Part shown: in pieces, positions 26,186-34,281 of the stretch
Layout of the letters: each line of letters begins with the position of its first letter
How positions within the stretch are numbered: position 1 is the first letter of the stretch
DNA from: Lysinibacillus cavernae
GTDB taxonomy: Bacteria > Bacillota > Bacilli > Bacillales_A > Planococcaceae
Reading direction: 5' to 3'
DNA: 64,000 nucleotides
Assembly: GCF_009724685.1 (NCBI RefSeq)
Contig: NZ_WMEF01000004.1
Location: 124,001 to 188,000, forward strand
The notes under the pieces: model-generated
The model's input: only the letters and a program-made list of their open reading frames with translations
Database searches by the model: none
What the model was told of the DNA's origin: nothing
Position numbers and translations under genes: made by a program

Positions 26186-27246
26186 CCACATTAGAATATA
26201 GAAATAAAGAAAATGTCGAAATCGATTCTAGCCTTCATAATAAGAATAGATCAGCTAGGGCTTTTCGTTCTAAGAAAGAAGAAAAACGTTATTGGATTTT
26301 ACTGATAACATTGATTGCTTTGGGCATCCTTTTTTCATATGGACTTTTAGTTTATAACAATCCAGTTCCGATAGATTCACCTTCTTTTATCCCAGTTGTT
26401 ATGAGAAGGATAGTAGCTCTTGTTGCAATGATTATTGCTGCAGTTTGTCAGAGCTTGTCGACTGTTGCTTTCCAATCGATTACGAATAATAGGATAATAA
26501 CGCCTTCGCTTTTGGGTTTCGAATCCCTTTACTCAACAATACATACGAGCACAATATTTTTCTTTGGTGCTAGTGCATTGATAAACTTTAGTGGAATTGG
26601 ATCATTTTTATTTCAAGTTGTTGTTATGGTATTGATGAGTTTGATACTATACGGATGGTTACTTTCTGGTAAATATGGAAATCTACAACTTATGCTTTTA
26701 GTTGGAATTATTATTGGTACTGGTCTAAATTCTGTGTCAACTTTCATGAGAAGATTACTTGCACCTTCTGAATTTGATATTTTACAGGCAAGATTGTTTG
26801 GTTCTGTTAATAATGCAGATTCTGCATATTTTCCTATCGTCATTCCTATGGTAATCATTGTAGCATTATTAATTCTTGCTCATTCTAAGAATTTAAATGT
26901 ATTATCACTAGGAAAGGATGTTGCTACTTCTTTTGGAGTTAAATATCAACCTAGTGTAATTTATACACTTGTATTAGTTGCTATTTTGATGTCAATTTCA
27001 ACAGCTTTGATTGGACCACTTACTTTCTATGGCTTTTTAGTAGCAACTTTGAGCTATCAGGCGGCGTCAACTTATGATCATAGATACATTTTTCCAATGG
27101 CTCTTGCTATAGGATTTTTGATAATAACGAGTGCATACTTTTTAATGTATCATGTATTCCATGCTCAAGGTGTAGTTTCAGTTATTATCGAATTATTTGG
27201 TGGAATAGTATTTTTAACTGTAATTTTAAGGAAGAGGGCTTTATGA
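26182..27246 (+). CDS. yclO: FecCD-type siderophore permease (YclO/FatC-like)
   Basis: A 354-residue second permease. A polar N-terminal stretch (1-50) precedes the first span. Family motifs include MRRIVALVAMIIAAVCQSLS and, near the end, IGPLTFYGFLVATLSYQ. It overlaps the preceding and following genes by 4 bases each, typical of tightly coupled YclNOPQ operons. Confidence 0.92.
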   Translation: MTTLEYRNKENVEIDSSLHNKNRSARAFRSKKEEKRYWILLITLIALGILFSYGLLVYNNPVPIDSPSFIPVVMRRIVALVAMIIAAVCQSLSTVAFQSITNNRIITPSLLGFESLYSTIHTSTIFFFGASALINFSGIGSFLFQVVVMVLMSLILYGWLLSGKYGNLQLMLLVGIIIGTGLNSVSTFMRRLLAPSEFDILQARLFGSVNNADSAYFPIVIPMVIIVALLILAHSKNLNVLSLGKDVATSFGVKYQPSVIYTLVLVAILMSISTALIGPLTFYGFLVATLSYQAASTYDHRYIFPMALAIGFLIITSAYFLMYHVFHAQGVVSVIIELFGGIVFLTVILRKRAL

Positions 27247-27995
27247 TAAAAATTGATAATGTTAAAAAGTTCTATACTGATAAGGTGAAAATAGGACCTT
27301 TGGATATTGAAATACCAAAAGCGGGTTTTACTTCTTTAATTGGGCCAAATGGCGCTGGAAAGTCTACGACACTTTTGATGATTGGAAGACTCTTGGATAT
27401 AGAGGAAGGTCAAATTCAGGTGGCAAGTATGAATGTTTCTGAAACCAAATCCAAAGACTTAGCAAAAATTTTGACTATATTGCGACAAGAAAATCATTTT
27501 GTAACTAGGCTTACTATTAGACAACTAGTTGGATTTGGACGCTTTCCTTATTCAAAGGGAAGATTAACAAAAGAGGATGAGGTTATTATTTCTAAATATA
27601 TCGATTTTTTAGACCTAACTGATTTAGAGAATAGATATTTAGATGAACTTTCTGGTGGTCAAAGACAAAGAGCGTATGTAGCGATGGTTTTGTGTCAAGA
27701 GACTGAATATGTACTTTTGGACGAGCCTCTGAACAACCTTGATGTTGCTCGTTCTGTTCAAATGATGGAGCATTTGAGACGTGCGGCTAATGAATTTGGA
27801 AGAACAATTCTGACTGTTATGCATGATATAAATTTTGCAGCCAAATATTCTGATAGAATTTGTGCTATGAAAGATGGACAAATTGCTGCTTTTGGAACAG
27901 TAGAAGAGGTTATGGATTCAAAAATTTTGACAGATATTTTTGAAACAAAAATAGAAATTATTGAAGGACCTTATGGGCCAATCGCTGTTTATTAG
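27243..27995 (+). CDS. yclP: siderophore ABC transporter ATPase (YclP/FatE-like)
   Basis: A 250-residue ATPase. Walker A GPNGAGKST (34-42), signature LSGGQRQR, Walker B VLLDEP and H-loop VMHDIN. It belongs to the FepC/YclP group by the stretch LTIRQLVGFGRFPYSKGRL. It powers the YclNO permease. Last gene of the operon. Confidence 0.93.
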   Translation: MIKIDNVKKFYTDKVKIGPLDIEIPKAGFTSLIGPNGAGKSTTLLMIGRLLDIEEGQIQVASMNVSETKSKDLAKILTILRQENHFVTRLTIRQLVGFGRFPYSKGRLTKEDEVIISKYIDFLDLTDLENRYLDELSGGQRQRAYVAMVLCQETEYVLLDEPLNNLDVARSVQMMEHLRRAANEFGRTILTVMHDINFAAKYSDRICAMKDGQIAAFGTVEEVMDSKILTDIFETKIEIIEGPYGPIAVY

Positions 27996-28426
27996 TTAAA
28001 ATTTTTAAAAAAGAAGCATCTCAAAAGCTGAGTGTGAAAAAAATTAATAGAAAATACTGTAGCTTGTGCAGATTATAACAGCTACTATAAGAAGTTGCTG
28101 TTTGTGTTTTACAGACAGCAGCTTTTTTGTAAACTATTTCCCATAATAACAATTTGTTTTGGCATTTCTAAAGTAGTAAAGATGTGGGATTTATTGCTGA
28201 TGGATAGGTTATTCTTTTGTTTTTACTGTATTGGTTGTACAAAGTGGCTAAGTAATGAAAGAGTGTAGATTCTATTTGGTTAGATGAGAATGGGGCATCT
28301 ATATTTTTTAAGCCCTATTAATTTCTACACGAAATGGTAGTCTGTATACAAAGATAGAAAGTGGTTTACCAATTCTTGTTAGTGACTTATATGAATGATA
28401 AAGAAGAATAAAACGTTAGAATATGG
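27996..28426 (+). other. intergenic region without recognised genes
   Basis: Only the terminator at 28092-28129 is supported. The remainder is AT-rich and lacks ORFs with ribosome sites. Confidence 0.5.
28092..28129 (+). terminator. terminator of the siderophore operon
   Basis: AGTTGCTGTTTGT pairs (with G-T pairs) with ACAGACAGCAGCT, followed by T6. Confidence 0.75.
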
Positions 28427-28460
28427 TTGACAAAATAATTGAAAATGATTATCATTATCA
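28427..28460 (+). promoter_or_regulatory. Fur-regulated promoter (orphan)
   Basis: TTGACA (28427-28432), a 17-base spacer and TATCAT (28450-28455) form a good SigA promoter. The Fur box TGAAAATGATTATCA (28440-28454), extended by TTATCA, overlaps the -10. No intact gene follows before the terminator at 28591. Confidence 0.75.
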
Positions 28461-28590
28461 TATAAAGAATATTCCTTTACTACAATACAGTGTAGAAAGG
28501 GTGAACTTTAGCTACTTTTCTCCAGAAGTTTGCTAGTTCATGATTACGCTCCTGAAACCCCCCTCATTTTTTGGGAACGTTAAAAATCTC

Positions 28591-28627
28591 AGACAGCTCA
28601 TTCTATTGTAGAATAAGCTGTCTTTTT
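28591..28627 (+). terminator. terminator after the orphan Fur promoter
   Basis: AGACAGCTCATTCTA pairs with TAGAATAAGCTGTCT, followed by TTTT. Confidence 0.8.
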
Positions 28628-28663
28628 AATGGTTTTTGGAAAAGAAGTAATTGTAAAAAATTG

Positions 28664-28921
28664 AAGCGGTCTATGATGTTGGCCCAGAGACAGACAATTA
28701 TGATCGCGTACTTACCTGTGTCTTTGTAGAATATGTGTTTATTGCAGGAATCCCTATTAAAGGGAGGTCTTGCAGTTGTACGTTATATTCATAAAACGAA
28801 CAATACATTTGAAGAAGCATTTAGAGCTATTCAGCAAGTAGTGCAAGATGCAAAATTAAATATTTGGTCACATGATGATTACTTCCAAAAAGATGGCTTC
28901 CATCCTAAAGTAATTGACTAA
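28664..28921 (+). pseudogene. thermonuclease fragment (3' part)
   Basis: From EAVYDVGPETDNYDRVLTCV the sequence follows the second half of an SNase domain, then shifts frame by one base. It continues in the frame open from 28733: LLQESLLKGGLAVVRYIHK ... NIWSHDDYFQKDGFHP, to TAA. It lacks the 5' half, which is present at 13135-13484. The 33 bases 28669-28701 repeat 13451-13483 with one mismatch. Confidence 0.8.
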
Positions 28922-28924
28922 CAC

Positions 28925-28963
28925 AAAAAATCCATTTACTAGACATTAGTAAATGGATTTTTT
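28925..28963. terminator. bidirectional terminator
   Basis: AAAAAATCCATTTACTA ... TAGTAAATGGATTTTTT: strong symmetrical stem between the nuclease fragment and the convergent opuAC-like gene. Confidence 0.85.
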
Positions 28964-28972
28964 GTACTAATA

Positions 28973-29848
28973 TTATGCTTTTACATCTTGCGTCCAATCG
29001 GCCACTTTGTCTGGATTGCTTTCAACCCATTTCTTTGCGGCATCTGTTGCGCTCATACCGTTCATAATATCGAACATCACACTTTCAATATCTTCTGAAG
29101 TCCAATGGAAACGATCAAGGACACTATACGCTTCAGGGAAATCTTCCTTTAAACCGTTACGAACGAATGTACCAATATATTCTTCCGTACCATATAAACC
29201 TTTCGGATCATCTAAATATTTTAAATCATAGGCATTAAAGATCCAATGTGGAGACCAACCTGTAATGATGATTTCCTCATTGTTTGCAATGGCATGACTA
29301 AGGGCTGCTGTCATTGCACCAGCAGAAGAGGTTAATACTTTCCAATCTTTTAGATTTTCATATTCTTTATAAGCGTTTTCTGTCGTAGCCATCATATTAG
29401 CGCCTGGTTCAATTCCTGTAATAGTGCGACTAGCTTCGTTTGTTAAATCCTCAATGGAGTCTACATCCATATAACTAGGAACGACTAAGCCAATCTTTGC
29501 ACCGTTTAGGTTGTCACCTAAACTCTCAATTTTATTATTGTATTTTTCGACTTGAGGGGCATGTGTTTGAGGCAACCATGCAGACACCATACCATCGACT
29601 TCTCCGTTCACAAGTGCCTCCCACATAATGCCATTGTCTAATGGCGTTAGTGTTACCTTATATCCTAAATCCTCAAATACTTGTCCTACTACATGGGTAG
29701 AAGCAACCTCAGTATCCCATTCAACATAAGCCAAGTTGATTTCTTTTTGGTTGTTATTCTTTATTCCCGCATCTGCCGAACTACATGCCGCTAAAACTAG
29801 TAGGCATAGTAAAGCGAATGCTATTTTCGATAATCTTACGTATTTCAT
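28973..29848 (-). CDS. glycine betaine/choline-type ABC substrate-binding lipoprotein (OpuAC domain)
   Basis: A 291-residue lipoprotein (VLAACS lipobox). The OpuAC domain shows INLAYVEWDTEVASTHV, LVNGEVDGMVSAWLP and ITGWSPHWIFNAYDLKYL, with Trp residues of the aromatic box for a quaternary ammonium group. The start at 29848 has AGGGAG 7 bases upstream. No permease or ATPase gene is nearby, so it is an orphan binding protein that must serve a transporter elsewhere. Osmoprotectant or choline uptake is inferred. Confidence 0.85.
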   Translation of the reverse strand: MKYVRLSKIAFALLCLLVLAACSSADAGIKNNNQKEINLAYVEWDTEVASTHVVGQVFEDLGYKVTLTPLDNGIMWEALVNGEVDGMVSAWLPQTHAPQVEKYNNKIESLGDNLNGAKIGLVVPSYMDVDSIEDLTNEASRTITGIEPGANMMATTENAYKEYENLKDWKVLTSSAGAMTAALSHAIANNEEIIITGWSPHWIFNAYDLKYLDDPKGLYGTEEYIGTFVRNGLKEDFPEAYSVLDRFHWTSEDIESVMFDIMNGMSATDAAKKWVESNPDKVADWTQDVKA

Positions 29849-30045
29849 ATAATTTCTCCCTTCGATAATCATTATAGTGAAAAATTTACAAGTAACAACT
29901 TAATTTTATTAACAAGTTGCTACTTTTGTCAAATTGAAACGAAGCATTATATATGCCTCAAACATAAAGTTGTGTTGCCCATAAATCTTTTTATTGAAGA
30001 CATATGATAGGTGAAAATGGAGACGAAGATTCGAGGAGGCTTAGT

Positions 30046-30618
30046 ATGCATTGGATTACAATTATTCTAATTGGAATCGCTGCGAATTTAGATAACTTGG
30101 GGATTGGCCTAGCTTATGGTGTCAAACAAGTTAAAATTCCGATTTTATCGAATGCTGTGATCGCTATTATGTCAATGATCGTCACCTATGTCGCAGTAAC
30201 AGCAGGCAGCACGGTAGTTGAATATATTTCACCGCATACTGCCAATTTATTAGGAAGTTTATTATTGTGTGTAATTGGTATATGGACTTTAATGTCTAAT
30301 AATTTTTCTAATCAACGGATAGCTGGAAACCCTGAACTATTTGATGAAGATAAAAACTTAGTGATTTCAACTCGAGAAGCAATGGCACTTGGCTTCGTAT
30401 TATCAGCCAACTGTTTAGCAGGAGGCATTGCTATAGGAGCGAATGGTATCTCTGCTCTTTGGACTGTCATTTCCATCGGACTGTTTTCGTTTATCACAGT
30501 TGGTGTGGGGAGTCAATGTGGCTCTTTACTATCAAAGACGTTTATAGGCAAGCATTCAACAGCGATTTCAGGTTGGCTACTAATCACGATTGGGATTTTT
30601 GAAATTTTTGCTAAATAA
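30046..30618 (+). CDS. ytaF: YtaF-like sporulation membrane protein (MntP-related)
   Basis: A 190-residue membrane protein with six spans in two similar halves. IAANLDNLGIGLAYGVKQVK and LSANCLAGGIAIGANG are the paired motifs of the YtaF/MntP (manganese efflux pump-like) family. The ATG at 30046 has GAGGAGG upstream, better than 30004. YtaF is induced in sporulation in B. subtilis; transport activity has not been shown here. Confidence 0.85.
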   Translation: MHWITIILIGIAANLDNLGIGLAYGVKQVKIPILSNAVIAIMSMIVTYVAVTAGSTVVEYISPHTANLLGSLLLCVIGIWTLMSNNFSNQRIAGNPELFDEDKNLVISTREAMALGFVLSANCLAGGIAIGANGISALWTVISIGLFSFITVGVGSQCGSLLSKTFIGKHSTAISGWLLITIGIFEIFAK

Positions 30619-30642
30619 AGTGATAGGATATTTTAGAAATAG

Positions 30643-30677
30643 CAAGAACATTACCGTATTTTGGTAATGTTCTTTTT
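30643..30677 (+). terminator. terminator of ytaF
   Basis: AAGAACATTACC pairs with GGTAATGTTCTT, followed by a T-run. Confidence 0.85.
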
Positions 30678-30723
30678 ATTAGGAGGTAAATTTGACATAT
30701 TGAGGTCGAATTTGGATTTAATG

Positions 30724-30806
30724 TTGACATACACTGGCAACAGCGATTATTCTTGGGAGTAGAATCGTAATTGAGAATAATTTTCGTTTACGTGAAAGTG
30801 CTTTCA
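30724..30806 (+). promoter_or_regulatory. isd operon control region: promoter, Fur-like and cre-like sites
   Basis: TTGACA at 30724-30729 with TTATTC 17 bases on is one promoter candidate. TGAGAATAATTTTCG (30772-30786) matches the Fur 7-1-7 pattern at 12 of 15. TGAAAGTGCTTTCA (30793-30806) is a palindrome matching the CcpA cre consensus at 13 of 14. Iron repression is expected for an isd operon; carbon control is a guess. Confidence 0.6.
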
Positions 30807-30864
30807 TGTAAATTACTTTTTTCACTTATGATGTTTTAATATGACCAAGGGAGGCGTGCAACAC

Positions 30865-31476
30865 ATGAAGAAAATGCTCATGTTGATCATGCTTGTTAGT
30901 ATTTTTGTTGTTAACTTAGGGTTGACACAAGCATCTGCTCAACTGGCTGATGGCACTCATTCGATAAAATATCAGGTCAATAAACCTGAAAGTAACGCTG
31001 CATCTATTGCAAACGATTATTTTGTAAAACCAGCGAATGTAACGGCGAAAAATGGTACTGCAACGGTACAAATCACCTTGAAAAACAGTGCATGGATTAC
31101 AAAATTTCAACCACCTGGTGGGGCAACGGTTGTGAGTGAAGATAAAGCAGCCGACACACGCACTGTGAAGTTCACGGTTAAGGACTTATCAAAACCAGTA
31201 ATAACATCAATGAAAATTGATATCGATGATATTAATTATCATCATGAATATAGCGTAGCACTAGTATTTGATGCAGCATCGACTGCTAGTTCAGCTGCTT
31301 CAACTTCACAAACAACGTCAAAAGAATCAAAAGAACCAGCAGCATCTAATGTAGAAAGTCAGGTGCCGAATCCACAAACAAGTGATGCAACACCATATCT
31401 ATTAATGGTTGCTTTAGTGGGATCTGCATTTTTACTTTATAGAAAAAAACTACAAACAAAATCGGAGGGTCAATAA
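30865..31476 (+). CDS. isdC: NEAT-domain heme-binding wall protein, IsdC-like, NPQTS-sorted
   Basis: A 203-residue surface protein. Signal peptide 1-26. One NEAT domain (about 27-137) has NSAWITKF and the heme-ligand motif YHHEY (125-129). A Ser/Ala-rich linker follows, then NPQTS (169-173), a hydrophobic span and a basic tail. NPQTS is a sortase B signal, and srtB is the last gene of the operon. IsdC relays heme across the wall to IsdE. The start at 30865 has AAGGGAGG 10 bases upstream; an in-frame ATG at 30841 precedes the ribosome site. It overlaps the next gene by 1 base. Confidence 0.93.
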   Translation: MKKMLMLIMLVSIFVVNLGLTQASAQLADGTHSIKYQVNKPESNAASIANDYFVKPANVTAKNGTATVQITLKNSAWITKFQPPGGATVVSEDKAADTRTVKFTVKDLSKPVITSMKIDIDDINYHHEYSVALVFDAASTASSAASTSQTTSKESKEPAASNVESQVPNPQTSDATPYLLMVALVGSAFLLYRKKLQTKSEGQ

Positions 31477-32900
31477 TGGCTAAAAAACGTCAATCTCGCG
31501 CAACTAAAATCGTACTAGCTTCATTGCTAGCAGCATCGCTTACAGTTCCATCCTTTGCATCTGCAGCTGAAGTAGTTACAACAAATACAGAAGTAAAAGC
31601 AGAAACAACGAAAGCAGACAAAAAGGATGCAGTTGTGAACTTCCAAATCTTTAAACCTGGTACTACAGAAGCGCAGCCTGCTATTAGTTCTCATCTAGTA
31701 CCGCAGGGTTCGATTGTTGAAAAAGACGGTAAATTTGAAGCTAGTATTACTGTTACAGCAAAATCTGCACCAATGATTGCAGGACTACAAACAAAGCAAG
31801 GCGATAAATTTGTGGATGCAACAGAGGTAAAAAATAGCGATGGCACAATTACATACAGTTTCCCTGTTGTTGTTGATGAAGTTAAATCAGCAAAAATCCA
31901 TGTAGTTGTTCCTTCTGCAAATATGGACAAATGGTATGACTTTGATTTAAAAGCAGTGAAAGAAGTAAAAGAAGAAGTAAAAGTGGATGAAGTGGCTGTC
32001 ACTGTTTACAAAAATGGTACAACAGAAGAATCCATGATGAAACAATATATAGCACCAAAAGTAGGCGTTTCTGCGAAAGATGGTAAAAATATTGTGACAA
32101 TGACTTTCCCTCAAGGCCAATATGTAAAAGGTTTCACTGTAGAGGGGAAAGAAGCAACTTTAGTGAAACAAGAGGATACAACGAATGCTCGCACGTATTC
32201 ATTTGAAGTAGCAGATTTAAAGAAACTTGTGAATGCTCAATTACACATCGTAGTAAATGAACCAGCACAAGGTGTGAAGTATGATTCTAATCATACCGTA
32301 CAATTTAGCTTCGCTGTCGAAGGTGCAGTGAAACCAGTTGTAAATCCATTTAAAGATATTAGTAAAGATGCGAATAAAGATGCAATCCTTTCTCTTTACA
32401 GTTTAGGAATCGTTAAAGGTCAAGACAACTTTAAACCAAACGATAACATTACGCGTTCTCAATTTGCATTAATGGTTGCACGTGCATTGAACGTATCTTC
32501 TACAAAAGATGCTGGATTTAAAGATACAGGTAAGCTTAGTGCGGAAGCTGTTCAAGCGATTAATGCATTAGCTGAAGCAGGGATTGTTAAGAAAACAACA
32601 AACTTTAATCCAAATGATACATTAACTCGCCAACAGGCAGCAGTAATGATTTACCGCACAGTAACACATGTAGCAGGGAAAGAAATGAACTTTGGTGATC
32701 CAAGTCTTTCTTATTATGCTGACGGGGCAAAAGTGAAAGATGAAGAAGCGAAAAAGGCATTCGCACTTCTGTATGCAGGTAAAGTAATGACGGGTTCTCC
32801 TACTGCAGACGGTAAAACAGTTATTGATGCAAATAGCCCATTAAAACGTTCACATATGGCAAAAATTCTAAATGGCTCATTGCAATACATGAATAAATAA
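31476..32900 (+). CDS. S-layer-anchored NEAT protein (two NEAT, three SLH; BslK-like)
   Basis: A 474-residue secreted protein. Signal peptide 1-31; NEAT-like domains about 50-162 and 171-282; three SLH modules 291-472 (ITRSQFALMVARAL, LTRQQAAVMIYRT, LKRSHMAKILN). The organisation resembles B. anthracis BslK, which carries heme at the S-layer. The YxxxY ligand motif is not intact: NEAT1 has WYDFD (153-157) and NEAT2 has YDSNH (269-273), so heme binding may be altered or replaced by hemoprotein binding. The ATG overlaps the isdC stop. GGAGGG precedes it. Confidence 0.9.
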   Translation: MAKKRQSRATKIVLASLLAASLTVPSFASAAEVVTTNTEVKAETTKADKKDAVVNFQIFKPGTTEAQPAISSHLVPQGSIVEKDGKFEASITVTAKSAPMIAGLQTKQGDKFVDATEVKNSDGTITYSFPVVVDEVKSAKIHVVVPSANMDKWYDFDLKAVKEVKEEVKVDEVAVTVYKNGTTEESMMKQYIAPKVGVSAKDGKNIVTMTFPQGQYVKGFTVEGKEATLVKQEDTTNARTYSFEVADLKKLVNAQLHIVVNEPAQGVKYDSNHTVQFSFAVEGAVKPVVNPFKDISKDANKDAILSLYSLGIVKGQDNFKPNDNITRSQFALMVARALNVSSTKDAGFKDTGKLSAEAVQAINALAEAGIVKKTTNFNPNDTLTRQQAAVMIYRTVTHVAGKEMNFGDPSLSYYADGAKVKDEEAKKAFALLYAGKVMTGSPTADGKTVIDANSPLKRSHMAKILNGSLQYMNK

Positions 32901-32909
32901 TAATCTTAA

Positions 32910-32957
32910 CAGCAACTTCCTTTCTCACATTCATGGGGAAGGAAGTTACTGTGCTTT
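32910..32957 (+). terminator. internal attenuating terminator in the isd operon
   Basis: CAGCAACTTCCTT pairs with AAGGAAGTTACTG, followed by TGCTTTT. It is expected to lower expression of downstream genes relative to the first two. Confidence 0.65.
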
Positions 32958-32982
32958 TAAAGAAATGGGAGGATATTATGCA

Positions 32983-34266
32983 ATGACACTAAATAGAAAC
33001 AACCTTTGCATATTGGCTGTTAGTACAATCATATTGTTCTTTTTTCCTCATTCCATTTTTCTACAAGCAAAAGCCGAAGAATCTGTCATCGCAGATGGTA
33101 GTTATCAAGTTGAACTAAGTTTTTCTTCTATCGAAGGCTTTGAAGAAAGTCTTTTTAAACATGTAGCAACGCTCACAGTGAAGAATGGACAATATCAATT
33201 AACTGCGGTACTTGAAGAGCCAAATCTTATAAAAGATATACATATCGAACAGTTAGGCAATGAACTTTCTTTTACACTAGATAGAATAGAAAATTTAGTT
33301 CAGTTTGATGTATTGGCATTACATCAACCAATTGTAATAAAGGGCAATATAGCGCTTGAAACGGAGGAACAATATGCTTTGTTTTCCCAAGAGTTGACAA
33401 TAGAGACGCAGACACTTTCACCAAATAATCCACAGGGTGAAGAACAAGTTGAGGAAATTGTCTCAGAGGGAATAACTGGCCAGGAATGGGCGTTGGATTA
33501 TGTTTTATTGGCGGATGGTAAACAAGAGCCTTCTATCATGAATAGCTATGTGAATCCAGTGGCAAAGGTAATTGAAAAAGATGGTAGATACTACGTCCAA
33601 ATGACGATTTTACATTCAGCTTGGGTCACAGGGCTAAAGGTAGATTATAAAGGAGAGCAAGTTGAACCCAAGTTGCTTTCACTTTTAGATAATGTACGAA
33701 TGGTGGAATTCGAGGTTGAAGATTTAGCACAACCATTACGAATGTGGGTGAAGATTGATATTTCTGACATTCCCTATCATCATCAATATTTTGTCCAGTT
33801 AGTATTCGATCAAACACAGGTTGCGAAGGTTTTAAATAAACCCTCTAAAGAACCCTCTTCTGAAGTTGAAGTTCGTGATAAAGGGGCAGAAATAGTTGTG
33901 AAAGAGCAAGTGCAAAAGCAAGTGCAAAAGCCACTAGTACAAACCAAAATTGAGAAGACAACGAACGCAGCTACATCGACAGTGCCAACTACCCAATCTA
34001 AGCTAGTTGTACCACAGGAAGAAAAATTAGCATTTGATCGTACACTAGATGAATCAGTGGACAAAGCGGTAAAAGATGCACCGGAAGAAAACAAAAAAGA
34101 TGAAACCACAACTGAAAAGATAGTGAATCAGTCTACTGCAAGTCAGCAGATTGAACCGTTAAACATAGTAAAAATTATTTTGCTTATCGTTAGTTGCCTT
34201 GGATCAGGCTGGTTACTTGTTCGACGTGTAAAAAAAGCCAAACAGGATAGAACTGAGCAGAAATAA
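32983..34266 (+). CDS. NEAT protein with C-terminal membrane anchor
   Basis: A 427-residue protein. Signal peptide 1-32. The first region (about 35-145) looks like a degenerate NEAT domain (DGSYQVELSF, VKNGQYQLTAVLEE). The second NEAT (about 165-280) is canonical with HSAWVTGLKV and YHHQY (265-269). A long Lys/Glu/Thr-rich stalk (285-395) leads to one membrane span and a basic end (RRVKKAKQ). No LPxTG or NPQTN-type signal is present, so it is membrane- rather than wall-anchored. The start at 32983 has GGGAGG 10 bases upstream. Ends at the base before the next frame. Confidence 0.85.
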   Translation: MTLNRNNLCILAVSTIILFFFPHSIFLQAKAEESVIADGSYQVELSFSSIEGFEESLFKHVATLTVKNGQYQLTAVLEEPNLIKDIHIEQLGNELSFTLDRIENLVQFDVLALHQPIVIKGNIALETEEQYALFSQELTIETQTLSPNNPQGEEQVEEIVSEGITGQEWALDYVLLADGKQEPSIMNSYVNPVAKVIEKDGRYYVQMTILHSAWVTGLKVDYKGEQVEPKLLSLLDNVRMVEFEVEDLAQPLRMWVKIDISDIPYHHQYFVQLVFDQTQVAKVLNKPSKEPSSEVEVRDKGAEIVVKEQVQKQVQKPLVQTKIEKTTNAATSTVPTTQSKLVVPQEEKLAFDRTLDESVDKAVKDAPEENKKDETTTEKIVNQSTASQQIEPLNIVKIILLIVSCLGSGWLLVRRVKKAKQDRTEQK

Positions 34267-34281
34267 GTGGGAGATGACACA

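Noticed and set aside
13451..28701. 33-bp repeat as a transposition target duplication
   Set aside because: Much longer than usual duplications and within coding homology. Recombination between nuclease copies, or island integration with site duplication, fits better. No integrase or transposase gene is present inside.
29862..29880. Fur box before the opuAC-like gene (CGATAATCATTATAG)
   Set aside because: Only about 12 of 15 positions match and the sequence overlaps the gene's leader next to its ribosome site. There is no iron-related context.
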